Shown in pieces: positions 1 to 14,100 of a stretch of DNA of 64,000 nucleotides. Below the pieces are notes generated by a model. That model was not told the origin of the DNA, did no database searches, and saw nothing but the letters and a program-made list of their open reading frames with translations. A program made the translations under genes and the position numbers. Position 1 is the first letter of the stretch. Each line of letters begins with the position of its first letter. The DNA lies in contig JANQRY010000006.1 of NCBI GenBank assembly GCA_028284345.1, positions 372,001-436,000 on the forward strand, given 5' to 3'. The stretch is from Hyphococcus sp. Its GTDB lineage: Bacteria > Pseudomonadota > Alphaproteobacteria > Caulobacterales > Parvularculaceae.

Positions 1-2
1 CG

Positions 3-254
3 CGCGACGTTTTTCTCGATCCGGTCGCCGGCGACGGCGCCGTCGTCGAACGGCAATTGCGTCTTATGGAACATATCGCCGTTGAGACGGGATATGTCGT
101 CGCCATCGCTCATCCCCGGCCTGAAACCTTCGCGGTTTTGGGGCCCTGGCTTGCCACGGCGAAAGCGCGCGGCTTTGACCTGACGACCCCGTCGGCCCTG
201 CTCGGGCGCGAGACGCCGCCGCTCATGGCGGCCGCGCCCGAATTGCGGTTTTAG
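3..254 (+). CDS. C-terminal part of divergent polysaccharide deacetylase family protein (5' end outside window)
   Basis: The reading frame is open from the first bases and ends at TAG 252-254, so only about the last 83 residues are present. The visible part contains RDVFLD near the start, then IAHPRPETF and a closing LTTPSALLGR. These match the end of the YibQ-like divergent polysaccharide deacetylase family, where the D-V-F-L-D strand and the G/A-H-P-x-P-E-T segment belong to the NodB-like barrel. Family members are exported or envelope proteins, but the N-terminus is not visible, so location is inferred. The stop codon overlaps the trpE stop on the other strand (251-253), a tail-to-tail arrangement with no room for a separate terminator. 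Substrate is unknown. Confidence 0.7.
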   Translation, partial: RDVFLDPVAGDGAVVERQLRLMEHIAVETGYVVAIAHPRPETFAVLGPWLATAKARGFDLTTPSALLGRETPPLMAAAPELRF

Positions 255-1753
255 GACTTTTTATCGAACACGGCTTCGGCGGCGGCGAAAAGCGCGCGCG
301 CTTTGTTTTCGCATTCGGTCTGTTCGTTTTCAGGAACGGAATCAGCGACGACGCCGGCGCCCGCCTGAACGTGGATTTCGCCGTCCTTGATCACGGCGGT
401 GCGCAGGGCAATGCACGTATCCACATTGCCGTCGGCGGAAAAGTATCCGATCGCGCCGCCGTAAACGCCGCGCGCCGTTGTTTCGAGTTCGTCGATGATT
501 TCCATGGCGCGGATTTTCGGCGCGCCGGTGACGGTGCCCGCCGGGAACCCGGCGCTAACCGCATCGACGGGATGCACGTCCGCGCGCAACGCGCCGACGA
601 CGTTCGATACGATATGCATGACATGGCTGTAGCGTTCGATTTCGAAACTTTCCGTCACCCGCACGCTGCCGATTTCCGCTGATCGCCCAACGTCGTTTCG
701 GCCGAGATCGAGGAGCATCAGATGTTCGGCGCGCTCCTTTTCGTCGGCCAGGAGATCGTCGGCGAGGGCGGCGTCCTCCGCTGGCGTCTTGCCACGCCAG
801 CGCGTCCCGGCGATGGGGCGGATCGTGACTTCGCCGTCGCGCACGCGCACCAGAATTTCCGGGCTCGACCCGACCAGGGCGACATCGCCGAAATTCAAAA
901 AGAACATGAAAGGCGATGGGTTCGAACGGCGCAGGGCGCGATAGAGTTCAAACGGCGGCGCATCGAAGCTGGTCGTGAAGCGCTGGCTCAGGACGACCTG
1001 AAAGATATCGCCGGCGGAAATATAGTCCTTGGCGCGGAGAACAGCGCCTTTGAACTGTTGCTGCGCCATGCTGGATTCGACGGGCGCCGGCGGCGCGCCG
1101 ATTTTCGGATCGCGCAATGTTGCATCGAGCGGCGCCGCAAGCCTTGCCGCCGCATCGTCCAGTCGCTGCTTTACGTCTTCGTAAACGGCGGCGGCCGATG
1201 CGCGCGGATCGGGCCGTCCCGGCGCGATGAGCAAGATTTCCTGACGCACATTGTCGAATACGGCGAGCACGGTCGGGCGCACAAACATGGCGTCCGGCGT
1301 GTCGAGACCGCCGTCGGGGCGGGGGCCAAGCGCCTCCATCTGGCGCACCATGTCGTAGCCGAGATAGCCGAAAACGCCGGCGGCCATGGGCGGCAGGCCG
1401 TCCGGAATGACGTCGATTTCAGACTGCTGAAAAAGGCGCTTGAGATTTAGAAGAGGTGCGCCGTCTTCGCGCGCAAACGCCTTTGGGTCGTTCGCAGCAT
1501 TGTGATTGATTTCAGACCGCGCGCCCACGCATCGCCAGATTACATCCGGCTCGAACCCGATGATCGAGTATCGCCCGAGTTGTTCGCCGCCTTCGACAGA
1601 TTCCAGCAGGAACGCATTTGCGTCGCGGCCGCAAAGTTTCAGAAAGGCTGATACCGGCGTTTCAAGATCGGAGACGAGCCGCGACCAGACAAGCTGGCTC
1701 CGCCCGGCCGCATAGTTGGCGGCGAAGGCGTCAAAATCCGGCGAGGCCGGCAT
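251..1753 (-). CDS. trpE: Anthranilate synthase component I
   Basis: This is the large subunit of anthranilate synthase, which turns chorismate plus ammonia (or glutamine with TrpG) into anthranilate, the first step of tryptophan synthesis in the cytoplasm. The 500-residue length is normal for the family. An N-terminal LLES motif at about residues 49-52, the tryptophan feedback site in known enzymes, is followed by GRYSIIG. The chorismate-binding domain carries IAGTRWRG, HIVSNVVG and GTVTGAPK (about 406-413), then YGGAIGY and QAGAGVVADS. The start ATG overlaps the ppiD stop by one base (TGATG read on the minus strand), so translation is probably coupled to ppiD. No trp leader peptide or attenuator is possible in that junction. 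trpG/D/C would lie beyond the left edge or elsewhere and are not seen here. Confidence 0.96.
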   Translation of the reverse strand: MPASPDFDAFAANYAAGRSQLVWSRLVSDLETPVSAFLKLCGRDANAFLLESVEGGEQLGRYSIIGFEPDVIWRCVGARSEINHNAANDPKAFAREDGAPLLNLKRLFQQSEIDVIPDGLPPMAAGVFGYLGYDMVRQMEALGPRPDGGLDTPDAMFVRPTVLAVFDNVRQEILLIAPGRPDPRASAAAVYEDVKQRLDDAAARLAAPLDATLRDPKIGAPPAPVESSMAQQQFKGAVLRAKDYISAGDIFQVVLSQRFTTSFDAPPFELYRALRRSNPSPFMFFLNFGDVALVGSSPEILVRVRDGEVTIRPIAGTRWRGKTPAEDAALADDLLADEKERAEHLMLLDLGRNDVGRSAEIGSVRVTESFEIERYSHVMHIVSNVVGALRADVHPVDAVSAGFPAGTVTGAPKIRAMEIIDELETTARGVYGGAIGYFSADGNVDTCIALRTAVIKDGEIHVQAGAGVVADSVPENEQTECENKARALFAAAEAVFDKKS

Positions 1754-3645
1754 CAGCCTTCTGCGAACAGCGCGTCGAGCTGCGCCTGATTAATCTTGAT
1801 ATCGTATTCGTTCCGGACCGCGTTCAGAAACGCCTCGATCAGTTCCTGATCCAGTTGATAGCCAAGATACTGGCCGTAAAACGCCGCCTGTTCGGGCGGA
1901 ACAGCAGTGATTGAAACCGCAATGGTGTCAATTTCGGCAATGATCTGCGCTTCGCCGAGCGCCGCTTCGCCGGTGACGAGCGCATCCGGTGCGGCGGCGA
2001 AAATTTCTTCCCGCAGGTCGGCTGATATGGCTTCGTTCTCAAAACGACGGTCGATGATAAGCGTCGTCGGTGTGCGATCGAACTGGCTTGCCGCCTCGGC
2101 GAGCGTTGCGCCGGCGGCGACCTCCGCGCGAATGTCGCCGACCGTTTCAGTAAGACGCTGCGCGCGCTCGTCTTTGCGCCAGCGCGCGTCGACATCGTCG
2201 CGCACGTCCTCAAGAGGTTGTAGCGCCGGCGAACGGATTTCCTTGACGCTGACAAAGAAATATCCGCCCTGATCGGCAAGCTGCAGCGCTTCGGACTGCT
2301 GGTCCTCTTCCAGCATAAAGGCTTCCGAAAGCGCCTCGCCCGGCACGCCGTCGATAATGGCGCCGCCCGGCGCGAAGGAATAGCGGTCGAGGGGGCCGTA
2401 TTCTTTGGCCTCAAGGCCCGCCGCTTCCGCCGCGGCGGCGAGGCTCGCGCCCGTGTCGCGCACTTCCTCGATCTCGTCGATAACGTTCAGCATGGCCCGG
2501 CGCGTGTCCTGCGCCAGATAGTCGTTTTCGATTTGCTCTCTGGCGTCTTCAAACGTGACCAGCTCCGGCGGCGTCACGCTGGCGATCTGCACGACCGTCC
2601 ATCCGAAGAGGCCCTCGACGGGATCGATGATCGCCCCTTCTTCAAGGCCCTCGGCGAAGGCCGCCTCGGCGACGCCGGGATCGAGGAGGTCGGTCTTGCG
2701 CGCATCGGCGAAGGTCACGCCGTCAAGCGTGCGGCCGTTTTCGATGGCGATTGCTTCAAACGTCTTGCCCTGTCGCAACGCGGCCGCGGCGGCCTGGGCT
2801 TCGGCTTCGCTGTCTAACGTGATTTGATAGATCGTGCGCAGTTCCGGCTTTTCAAAAAGCCGGGCGCGATTGTTTTCATAGAGGCGGCGGAGTTCTTCTT
2901 CGGAAACGTCGATGCCGTCCCGGAAATCCTCGTTGCGCAGCACAAGCAATTCTATCGTCCGGTATTCCGGCGCGGTGAAGGTTTGCGGATTGGCCTCATA
3001 ATAGGTGTTTAGATCGTCCGGGGTCGGCTCGGCTGCTTTTCCGGCCATTTCCTCGGTCACGATGAGGTAGGAGATCTTGCGCCGCTCGGACTCGCGCATA
3101 AGCGAGAACTCGGTCAGCGTTTTCGGCGCGACCGATTGCAGCATCAGCGAATCGATAAGCTGCGCGCGCTGCAATTCGCCGGCGATGCGGCGTTCGAACT
3201 CTTCAACGGAGATGTTGTAGCGTTGCAGGATCTGCAAAAGAACCGAGCGGTCGAACTTGCCCGTGACCGGATTTTTGAGGTTTTCGTTTGCGTTCAGATA
3301 GTCGCGCATCATCGAGCGGGGCGCGGACAGTCTGATTTTATCGGCAAACTGATTAAGCGCCGAGGTCGTGGTGATCGATTGGACGATCTCATTGGGAAGG
3401 CCCGACTGGATCGCCTCGTCGCGGCTGAACGCGCCGCCCGATTCAATCGCTTGGATCTGAACTGCGCGATTGAATTCGTTCTGGACGTATTGCGATGAGA
3501 ACCGTTCGCCGCCGACGGTGACGACGGAATTGCCGGTGAACTGCCCGACTTCCGGAACGCCGAATAGCGCAAAGGCGAGGATTAGCAGAACGATGACGAA
3601 CCATGCGACCGCGCCTTTGAGCGCGCCGCGCACTTGCTTAAGCAT
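1753..3645 (-). CDS. ppiD: Membrane-anchored peptidyl-prolyl isomerase/chaperone, PpiD/SurA family
   Basis: A 630-residue protein with one N-terminal membrane segment (about residues 11-29) after a short basic start, so the bulk should face the periplasm. The first 160 residues or so are SurA-N/PpiD-like helices. A parvulin-type rotamase domain follows at about 260-370, ending in [10 protein letters not shown] second, degenerate chaperone-like part fills the C-terminus. PpiD homologues sit at the Sec translocon and help newly exported proteins fold. The start at 3645 is chosen because AGAGG lies 8-10 bases upstream and the membrane anchor begins at once. It is the first gene of a two-gene unit with trpE, and it diverges from tpiA, a pairing I recall from other alphaproteobacteria. 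Confidence 0.9.
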   Translation of the reverse strand: MLKQVRGALKGAVAWFVIVLLILAFALFGVPEVGQFTGNSVVTVGGERFSSQYVQNEFNRAVQIQAIESGGAFSRDEAIQSGLPNEIVQSITTTSALNQFADKIRLSAPRSMMRDYLNANENLKNPVTGKFDRSVLLQILQRYNISVEEFERRIAGELQRAQLIDSLMLQSVAPKTLTEFSLMRESERRKISYLIVTEEMAGKAAEPTPDDLNTYYEANPQTFTAPEYRTIELLVLRNEDFRDGIDVSEEELRRLYENNRARLFEKPELRTIYQITLDSEAEAQAAAAALRQGKTFEAIAIENGRTLDGVTFADARKTDLLDPGVAEAAFAEGLEEGAIIDPVEGLFGWTVVQIASVTPPELVTFEDAREQIENDYLAQDTRRAMLNVIDEIEEVRDTGASLAAAAEAAGLEAKEYGPLDRYSFAPGGAIIDGVPGEALSEAFMLEEDQQSEALQLADQGGYFFVSVKEIRSPALQPLEDVRDDVDARWRKDERAQRLTETVGDIRAEVAAGATLAEAASQFDRTPTTLIIDRRFENEAISADLREEIFAAAPDALVTGEAALGEAQIIAEIDTIAVSITAVPPEQAAFYGQYLGYQLDQELIEAFLNAVRNEYDIKINQAQLDALFAEG

Positions 3646-3798
3646 CTAAATACCTCTTTCGGCCGACCCCTTGCGGCGCCGGCGCGTAACCTATTCGCGC
3701 CTGCGCCGTCAAACAAGGCGCGCGCCTTAAAACCGGCAAACTGGACAGGCCGGCGCCCTTCGCTTAACCAAAATTCGCAAAGCACGGAGACCCGCCCC
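3646..3798. promoter_or_regulatory. Divergent ppiD/tpiA intergenic region with a perfect 14-bp palindrome
   Basis: This 153-bp spacer must hold the promoters for both ppiD (minus) and tpiA (plus). A perfect palindrome AAGGCGCGCGCCTT occupies 3715-3728, near its middle. I cannot pick out convincing -35/-10 pairs: a TTGACG hexamer exists on the minus strand but has no good partner. GGAG lies upstream of tpiA and AGAGG upstream of ppiD. The palindrome might be an operator, or only chance in G+C-rich DNA. Confidence 0.35.
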
Positions 3799-4527
3799 AT
3801 GAAATCGTTGATCGCCGGCAACTGGAAGATGAACGGGCTTTCCGCTGCTGCGGGCGAGGTGCAGGCGCTGATCAACAAGTTTTCCGGCGCGACGCCGGAA
3901 GATCGGGACATCCTGATCTGTCCGCCGGCGACGCTGGTCGCCTCCTTCGCGGCATCGTACTCCGACGAAGGCGTTATGATCGGCGGGCAGGACTGTCATA
4001 CGAATGAAGCGGGCGCCCACACCGGCGATATCAGCGCCGCGATGCTGGCCGACGCCGGCGCCGCCTTTGTCATTGTTGGCCATTCCGAACGGCGCGCCGA
4101 TCACGGGGAGGGCGACGCGCTCGTCAAGGCGAAGGCGGAAGCGGCGCTGGCCGCGGGCCTGACGCCGATCATCTGCGTTGGCGAGACGAAAGAAGAGCGT
4201 GAGGCGGGCAAGGCGCTCGATGTCGTGGGCAGCCAGCTCGACGGATCGCTGCCGCAAACCCAGGATGAAATTGTCATCGCCTATGAACCGGTCTGGGCGA
4301 TCGGCACGGGGCTGACCCCCACCATCGCGGACATCGCCGAAGTCCATGACTTTATTCGCGGGAAGACGCGCGACGACATCCGCATTCTCTATGGCGGGTC
4401 GGTTAAGCCGGGGAATGCCCAGGAAATCCTTGCCGTCAAAAACGTGAACGGCGCGCTTGTGGGCGGCGCCAGCCTCAAGGCGGAAGATTTCTACGGAATC
4501 ATCTCAGCGGCGCCCGCCAACGTATAA
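3799..4527 (+). CDS. tpiA: Triosephosphate isomerase
   Basis: Interconverts dihydroxyacetone phosphate and glyceraldehyde 3-phosphate in glycolysis and gluconeogenesis. The 242-residue protein begins with the family signature GNWKMNG, with catalytic Lys10. It then shows VGHSERR with the electrophile His95, [11 protein letters not shown] with the catalytic base Glu163 and the mobile loop, and ILYGGSV for phosphate binding. The frame is open further upstream, but the ATG at 3799 gives the canonical N-terminus and has GGAG at the right distance. In many alphaproteobacteria secG and pyrG follow tpiA; here the next gene, six bases on, is an alpha/beta-hydrolase gene instead. Confidence 0.97.
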   Translation: MKSLIAGNWKMNGLSAAAGEVQALINKFSGATPEDRDILICPPATLVASFAASYSDEGVMIGGQDCHTNEAGAHTGDISAAMLADAGAAFVIVGHSERRADHGEGDALVKAKAEAALAAGLTPIICVGETKEEREAGKALDVVGSQLDGSLPQTQDEIVIAYEPVWAIGTGLTPTIADIAEVHDFIRGKTRDDIRILYGGSVKPGNAQEILAVKNVNGALVGGASLKAEDFYGIISAAPANV

Positions 4528-4533
4528 GCGCTC

Positions 4534-5490
4534 ATGATGCGCGTGGTGCTCTATTTCGCTTTCTCGGCGTTGCTGATCCTGGTTGCCGGGGTTTCGGGCT
4601 GCGCCAGCCTCAATGCGGAAAAGCTGGCGCCCATGATCGGCGAGCGCATCGAGGTCGACGGCGTCGATATGCACGTCGTCACGGCGGGCCCGCGCGACAG
4701 CGCCAAGCCGCCGGTGGTCCTGATCCACGGGGCCTCGGTCAATCTGCGCGACATGAAAATCGCCCTTGGAGACGAACTGGCCAGGGACCGCTTCGTCATC
4801 ATGCTCGACCGGCCGGGACGGGGATATTCCGAACGGCCCGAAGACGCCCACAAGCTTGAAAAACAGGCGGCGCTGATCAAAGGCGCGGTGGATGCGCTGG
4901 GCGTCGAACGGCCGATTGTCGTCGGCCAGAGCTTTGGCGGCGCCGTCGCGCTTCGTTATGCGCTCGACTATCAGGACGAGATGACGGGCCTCGTCCTGCT
5001 GGCGCCGGTGAGCCACGAATGGCCCGGCGGCGTCGACTGGCATAATCATGCGGCCACGGCGCCGGCGCTGGGCTTCCTGTTCCGGCGGCTGATCATCCCG
5101 GCCTATGGCGCGGTCGCCGCCAGAGACGTGGTGGAAGCCTCCTTCGCCCCCAATGAAGCGCCGGAGAACTATTATGAGCGCGCCGGCGTGCCGCTCCTCT
5201 TCCGCGCCGGCGACTTCAAGGCCAACGCGACCGATGTCGTCAATCTGAAGGACGAGATCCGCGCCCAGCAGGGTCGTTATCAAGACCTCAAACTGCCCGT
5301 AGTCATCGCCACAGGGACGGCGGACGACACCGTCAGCCCCGAAATCCATTCCAAAACCCTGGCGAATGAAATTGAGGGCGCAACGCTGACCCTGCTGCCG
5401 GATACGGGGCACGCCCTGCACCACGCAGAAACGGCGACGATTATTGAAATGATTAACGCGATCTCCGCTGTCGCTGCGCCTGCAAACTAG
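4534..5490 (+). CDS. Alpha/beta-hydrolase, probable lipoprotein
   Basis: A 318-residue alpha/beta-hydrolase fold enzyme of unknown substrate. The N-terminus is hydrophobic (about residues 4-22) and ends in VSGC (Cys23), a plausible though weak lipobox, so membrane anchoring is inferred. The oxyanion strand IHGASVN (64-70), nucleophile elbow GQSFGG (Ser133), acid in TADDTVS (Asp264/265) and terminal histidine in DTGHALH (His293) form a complete catalytic triad. It follows tpiA by six bases and is probably cotranscribed with it. The rplJ promoter and leader begin right after its stop codon. Esterase, lipase or haloalkane-type activities are all possible. Confidence 0.8.
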   Translation: MMRVVLYFAFSALLILVAGVSGCASLNAEKLAPMIGERIEVDGVDMHVVTAGPRDSAKPPVVLIHGASVNLRDMKIALGDELARDRFVIMLDRPGRGYSERPEDAHKLEKQAALIKGAVDALGVERPIVVGQSFGGAVALRYALDYQDEMTGLVLLAPVSHEWPGGVDWHNHAATAPALGFLFRRLIIPAYGAVAARDVVEASFAPNEAPENYYERAGVPLLFRAGDFKANATDVVNLKDEIRAQQGRYQDLKLPVVIATGTADDTVSPEIHSKTLANEIEGATLTLLPDTGHALHHAETATIIEMINAISAVAAPAN

Positions 5491-5493
5491 GGC

Positions 5494-5521
5494 TTGCATT
5501 CCGGGACTTTCCCGCTAGAAC
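5494..5521 (+). promoter_or_regulatory. Candidate promoter for rplJL-rpoBC
   Basis: TTGCAT (5494-5499) and TAGAAC (5516-5521) are separated by 16 bases and lie immediately after the hydrolase stop codon. The position fits the start of the long structured rplJ leader. The hexamers match the consensus only partly, so this is a reasoned candidate. Confidence 0.42.
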
Positions 5522-5524
5522 CCC

Positions 5525-5763
5525 GTCCGTCGTCGCAAGGCGACACCTGTCCGAGACTGCAGGCGAGGGGCTCCCTCTTAATTCCCTGCATAGACGGGAG
5601 GAAAAGGATCGGCCGGGCGTTTCGCCCGATCTGTCCGTTGACCTTCTGGGACAGGCTTTCGCGGAACGCGGAAGCCTTTTTGGTTTCCACGAACATCCGC
5701 GACCGACCGAAGCCGCATGGGCCGGATGGTCCGTCCCGTGCAAAAACCGAAGGGAAACGTCCT
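5525..5763 (+). promoter_or_regulatory. rplJ mRNA leader (L10-leader-like), with attenuator-like hairpin
   Basis: About 240 bases precede rplJ. The CCCTGCATAGACGG segment near 5582-5595 resembles the conserved part of the L10 leader known in proteobacteria, where the L10-L7/L12 complex binds its own mRNA. Hairpins visible by eye are a short GGGCG/CGCCC stem near 5626; AGGCTT/AAGCCT plus CGCG/CGCG with a GAA loop (5653-5677) followed by five T residues; and GCATGGG/CCCGTGC (5715-5721 with 5735-5741) enclosing CGGA/TCCG just before the ribosome-binding region. The second looks like an intrinsic attenuator. The autoregulatory role is known for the family, not shown here. Confidence 0.6.
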
Positions 5764-6276
5764 ATGGACAGAGCCCAAAAGGCGGACATGGTCGAATGGA
5801 TCGGCGGCGTGTTCGATGCGAACGCCGTCGTCGTGGTCGCCAACACCGGTCTGTCGGTCTCCGAATTTGAAACCCTGCGCGGCGAGCTTCGCAGCGCCGG
5901 GGCCTCGATGAAGGTGATCAAGAACCGGCTGGCCAAAATCGCGATTACGGGAAAGCCGTCCGAGAAGATTTCCCATCTTTTCGAAGGGCCCACCGCGATT
6001 GCGTTTTCCGAAGACCCCGTCGCGGCGGCGAAAGCCGTCAAGAAATTCGCCAAGGACAATGAGAAACTCAAAATCCTCGGCGGCGCGATGGGCGAGGAAA
6101 TCCTCGACGAAAAAGGGGTGGAAGCGCTCGCCTCCATGCCGTCCCGAGAGGAGCTTCTGGCCTCCATCGTCCAGACCATCATGTCCCCGGCTGCGGAAAT
6201 CGCCGGTGCCATCGGCGCTCCGGCCTCCAATATCGCCGGCATTCTCGAAACGCTTGAAACCCGGGAAGCGGCTTAA
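5764..6276 (+). CDS. rplJ: 50S ribosomal protein L10
   Basis: L10 forms the base of the ribosomal stalk: its N-terminal domain binds 23S rRNA and its C-terminal helix carries L7/L12 dimers. The 170-residue protein has the usual [10 protein letters not shown] start, the KVIKNRLAK rRNA-binding stretch at about residues 48-56, and an alanine-rich C-terminal helix. The frame is open much further upstream through the leader, but the ATG at 5764 gives the family N-terminus. It is first in the rplJL-rpoBC unit. rplK and rplA, usually directly upstream, are missing from this place. Confidence 0.96.
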   Translation: MDRAQKADMVEWIGGVFDANAVVVVANTGLSVSEFETLRGELRSAGASMKVIKNRLAKIAITGKPSEKISHLFEGPTAIAFSEDPVAAAKAVKKFAKDNEKLKILGGAMGEEILDEKGVEALASMPSREELLASIVQTIMSPAAEIAGAIGAPASNIAGILETLETREAA

Positions 6277-6315
6277 GCGCCGGCGACCCAAAACGAACCT
6301 ACAGGATTGAAAACA

Positions 6316-6696
6316 ATGGCTGATCTTAAAAAACTGGCGGAAGAGCTTGTTGGCCTGACGCTTCTGGAAGCGGCGGAGCTGAAAACCATCCTCAAAGACG
6401 AGTACGGCATCGAGCCGGCGGCGGGCGCGGTTGCGGTCGCGGCGGCTCCGGGCGCGGCCGGCGGCGGCGAAGCGGCTGAGGAAAAGACCGAATTCGACGT
6501 CATCCTGCTCGAAGCGGGAGACAAAAAGATCAACGTAATCAAGGAAGTGCGCGCGATTACGGGTCTTGGCCTGAAAGAAGCCAAGGACCTCGTCGAGGCC
6601 GGCGGCAAAGCGGTCAAGGAAGCCGCGCCCAAGGACGAAGCCGAGGAAATCAAGAAAAAGCTCGAAGAGGCCGGCGCCAAAGTCGAACTCAAGTAA
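6316..6696 (+). CDS. rplL: 50S ribosomal protein L7/L12
   Basis: The stalk protein that recruits translational GTPases. It has 126 residues: an N-terminal dimerisation helix (about 1-32), an Ala/Gly-rich hinge (about 38-55) and the C-terminal domain with [20 protein letters not shown], the factor-binding helices. The ATG at 6316 is preferred over an upstream TTG because it gives the [11 protein letters not shown] family start and has AGGA upstream. It lies 39 bases after rplJ; the stalk needs several L12 copies per L10, so stronger translation of this gene is expected. Confidence 0.97.
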   Translation: MADLKKLAEELVGLTLLEAAELKTILKDEYGIEPAAGAVAVAAAPGAAGGGEAAEEKTEFDVILLEAGDKKINVIKEVRAITGLGLKEAKDLVEAGGKAVKEAAPKDEAEEIKKKLEEAGAKVELK

Positions 6697-7015
6697 GGCG
6701 GCGCGCCAAAATAGCGCGAGGCTCCGCATTTTTTTCCCAAAGGGCTTGCGGGCCCGCGCGAGCGTGCTTAATAAACCCTCTCCGCCGCCGACGGGAATCC
6801 GCCGGCGGCTTAAGGCTTTGCGGCGACGTGCTTCGGTTAATCGAGACAAAAAACTAGTTCATCCGCGTTTCGCGGCCGGATAGGCGTTCGGCTGCGGCGT
6901 GGCTTTTTGCGCGCCTGTTCAGTTGATCGGCTTTGCCGGCGGTTGGGCCGGCGTTCGGGCGCGCATCGGAAATTGCTTCCCCTTCGCTGGGAAAATTGGC
7001 GTTCGTGAGGAAAAG
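6697..7015 (+). promoter_or_regulatory. rplL-rpoB spacer with candidate attenuator and processing hairpins
   Basis: A 319-bp non-coding stretch. A CGCGC/GCGCG hairpin near 6702-6718 is followed by a seven-T run beginning near 6730, suggestive of partial termination. A stronger stem, GCCGCCG (6784-6790) with CGGCGGC (6803-6809), encloses CGG/CCG. In E. coli the same spacer holds an attenuator and an RNase III site that lower rpoBC expression relative to the ribosomal genes; a similar function here is inference. GAGG lies upstream of the rpoB ATG. Confidence 0.5.
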
Positions 7016-11095
<4,080 letters not shown>

Positions 11096-11175
11096 CGCCG
11101 CAAGCGTTCCCGTTCACCCCGTTGTTTGATTATCCGCGGTCTGATCATCCGCGACCGAAATAAGAGGCGACCAAT

Positions 11176-14100
11176 ATGTCCCAGGAACTTCTGAACGTAT
11201 TCAACCCGGCCGCGCCTGCGCAGACGTTCAACCAGATCCGCATTTCGCTGGCGAGCCCGGAGAAAATCCTCTCCTGGTCCTTCGGCGAGATCAAAAAACC
11301 GGAGACGATTAACTACCGCACCTTCAAGCCGGAGCGGGACGGTCTCTTCTGCGCGCGGATCTTCGGGCCCGTAAAGGACTACGAATGCCTCTGCGGCAAG
11401 TACAAGCGCATGAAGTATAAAGGCATCACCTGCGAGAAGTGCGGGGTCGAGGTTACGCTGACGAAAGTGCGCCGGGACCGCATGGGCCATATCGAACTGG
11501 CTGCGCCGGTTGCGCATATCTGGTTCCTGAAGTCGCTGCCGTCCCGCATCTCGCTCATGCTCGACATGACGTTGAAGGATGTGGAACGGGTTCTTTATTT
11601 CGAACAGTATATCGTCATCGAACCGGGCCTGACGGCGCTGACGCCGAACCAGCTTCTCACCGAAGAGGAATATCTCCAGGCTCAGGAAGAATATGGCGAG
11701 GACAGCTTCACCGCCGGCATCGGCGCCGAGGCGATGCGCGAAATCCTCACCAATATCGACCTTGAAGGCGAGGCGGAAAAACTGCGCGTCGAAATCGCCG
11801 ACTCAACAAGCGAACTCAAAACCAAAAAATTCGCCAAGCGGCTGAAACTCATCAATGCGTTCATCGAATCCGGCAACCGTCCGGAATGGATGATCCTGAC
11901 GGTGATCCCGGTCATTCCGCCGGAATTGCGCCCGCTGGTGCCGCTTGACGGCGGCCGCTTCGCGACGTCGGATTTGAACGATCTTTATCGCCGCGTCATC
12001 AACCGCAACAACCGCTTGAAGCGCCTTATTGAACTGCGCGCGCCGGACATTATCGTCCGCAACGAAAAGCGCATGCTGCAGGAGTCCGTCGATGCGCTCT
12101 TTGACAATGGCCGCCGCGGCCGCGTCATTACGGGCACCAACAAGCGCCCGCTGAAATCCCTGTCCGACATGCTGAAAGGCAAGCAGGGCCGGTTCCGCCA
12201 GAACCTCCTCGGCAAGCGCGTCGATTATTCCGGTCGTTCGGTCATCGTGGTTGGCCCGGAACTCAAACTCCACGAATGCGGCCTGCCGAAGAAGATGGCG
12301 CTCGAACTCTTCAAGCCGTTCATCTATTCGCGGCTCGACGCCAAGGGGCTTTCGGCAACCGTCAAGCAGGCGAAGAAGCTTGTCGAAAAGGAACGTCCCG
12401 AAGTCTGGGATATTCTCGATGAGGTGATCCGCGAACACCCGGTCATGCTGAACCGGGCGCCGACGCTTCACCGTCTCGGCATTCAGGCGTTTGAGCCGAA
12501 GCTGATCGAAGGCAAGGCGATCCAGCTGCACCCGCTGGTCTGTACGGCCTTCAACGCTGACTTCGACGGCGACCAGATGGCCGTCCACGTACCGTTGTCA
12601 TTGGAAGCGCAGCTCGAAGCGCGCGTCTTGATGATGTCGACCAACAACATCCTGTCGCCGGCCAACGGCAAGCCGATCATCGTGCCGTCGCAAGACATCG
12701 TTCTCGGCCTTTACTACATCACTATGGAAAAAGAGGGTGAGCCGGGCGAGGGCAAGGTATTTGGCTCGCTCGATGAGATCGAGCACGCCCTCAACGCCGG
12801 CGTGGTCACGCTGCACAGCAAGATCAAGGCGCGCTGGGAGTCCGTCGATCTCAACGGCGATCCCATCCGCGAAATCGTCGAAACGACCCCGGGCCGGATG
12901 AAGGTGGCGCAGGTTCTGCCGAAAGACGGCAGCGTGCCCTTCCGCGTCGTCAACCAGCTTCTGACCAAGAAAACGATCCAGGGCCTTATCGACATCGTCT
13001 ACCGCCATTGCGGTCAGAAGAAGACGGTGATCTTCGCCGACCACATTATGGATCTCGGCTTCAAGGAAGCGTGCAAGGCGGGCATCTCCTTCGGCAAGGA
13101 TGACGTTGTCATTCCCCAGGCGAAGAAAAACGTCGTTGAGGAAACGCGTTCTCAGGTTTCGGAATTCGAACAGCAATACGCCGAGGGTCTCATCACCCGC
13201 GGCGAGAAATACAACAAGGTCATCGACGCCTGGGCGAAATGCACCGACCGCATCGCCGACGCCATGATGTCGGAAATTTCCGAGACCAAATTCGATCCGG
13301 AAGACAAGCGCCAGCTTGAGCCGAACTCAATCTATATGATGTCCCACTCAGGGGCGCGCGGGTCGCCGACGCAGATGCGTCAGCTCGGCGCCATGCGCGG
13401 CCTGATGGCGAAGCCGTCGGGCGAAATCATCGAAACGCCGATCACGTCGAACTTTAAAGAGGGCCTGACGGTTCTCGAATACTTCAACTCGACCCACGGC
13501 GCCCGGAAGGGTCTCGCGGATACGGCGTTGAAGACGGCGAACTCCGGTTACCTGACGCGCCGTCTCGTCGACGTCGCCCAGGACTGCATCGTGCGCGAGC
13601 CGGACTGCGGCACGACAAACGGCATCACGCTCGAGGCCGTCGTCCAGAGCGGCGAGATTGTGTTGCCCCTGTCGCAGCGCATCCTCGGCCGGACGTTGCT
13701 TGATGATGTGACGCACCCTGAAAGCGGCGAGGTTCTTGGCAAGGCCGGCGACGAACTGGATGAGGCGCAGGCCGAGGACATTGAAGGCGCAGGCGTTCAG
13801 GCCGTGCGCGTGCGCTCGGTGCTGACATGCGATTCAACCGTCGGCATCTGCGCCAAATGTTACGGGCGCGACCTTGCCCGCGGCAGCCACGTTAATATTG
13901 GCGAGGCGGTGGGCGTCATCGCGGCGCAGTCGATCGGCGAGCCGGGCACGCAGCTCACCATGCGGACCTTCCACGTGGGCGGCACCGCGCAGGTCGGCGA
14001 CACCTCTTTCGTCGAGGCGAGCCATGAAGGCGTCGTCAAGCTCGAAGGCCGCGATGCGGTGAAAAACTCCGCCGGCGAACTGATGGTGATGGGCCGCAAC

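Noticed and set aside
1740-1765. trp attenuator or leader peptide before trpE.
   Set aside because: trpE starts on the last base of the ppiD stop codon, so there is no leader region.
4504-5499. Minus-strand frame of about 330 codons opposite the alpha/beta-hydrolase gene.
   Set aside because: The plus-strand product has a full catalytic triad and a signal sequence; the opposite frame has a composition typical of antisense artefacts.
11096-11175. Tandem 15-bp likeness (GATTATCCGCGG / GATCATCCGCGA) between rpoB and rpoC.
   Set aside because: Too short and imperfect to separate from chance, and it does not form a convincing structure.
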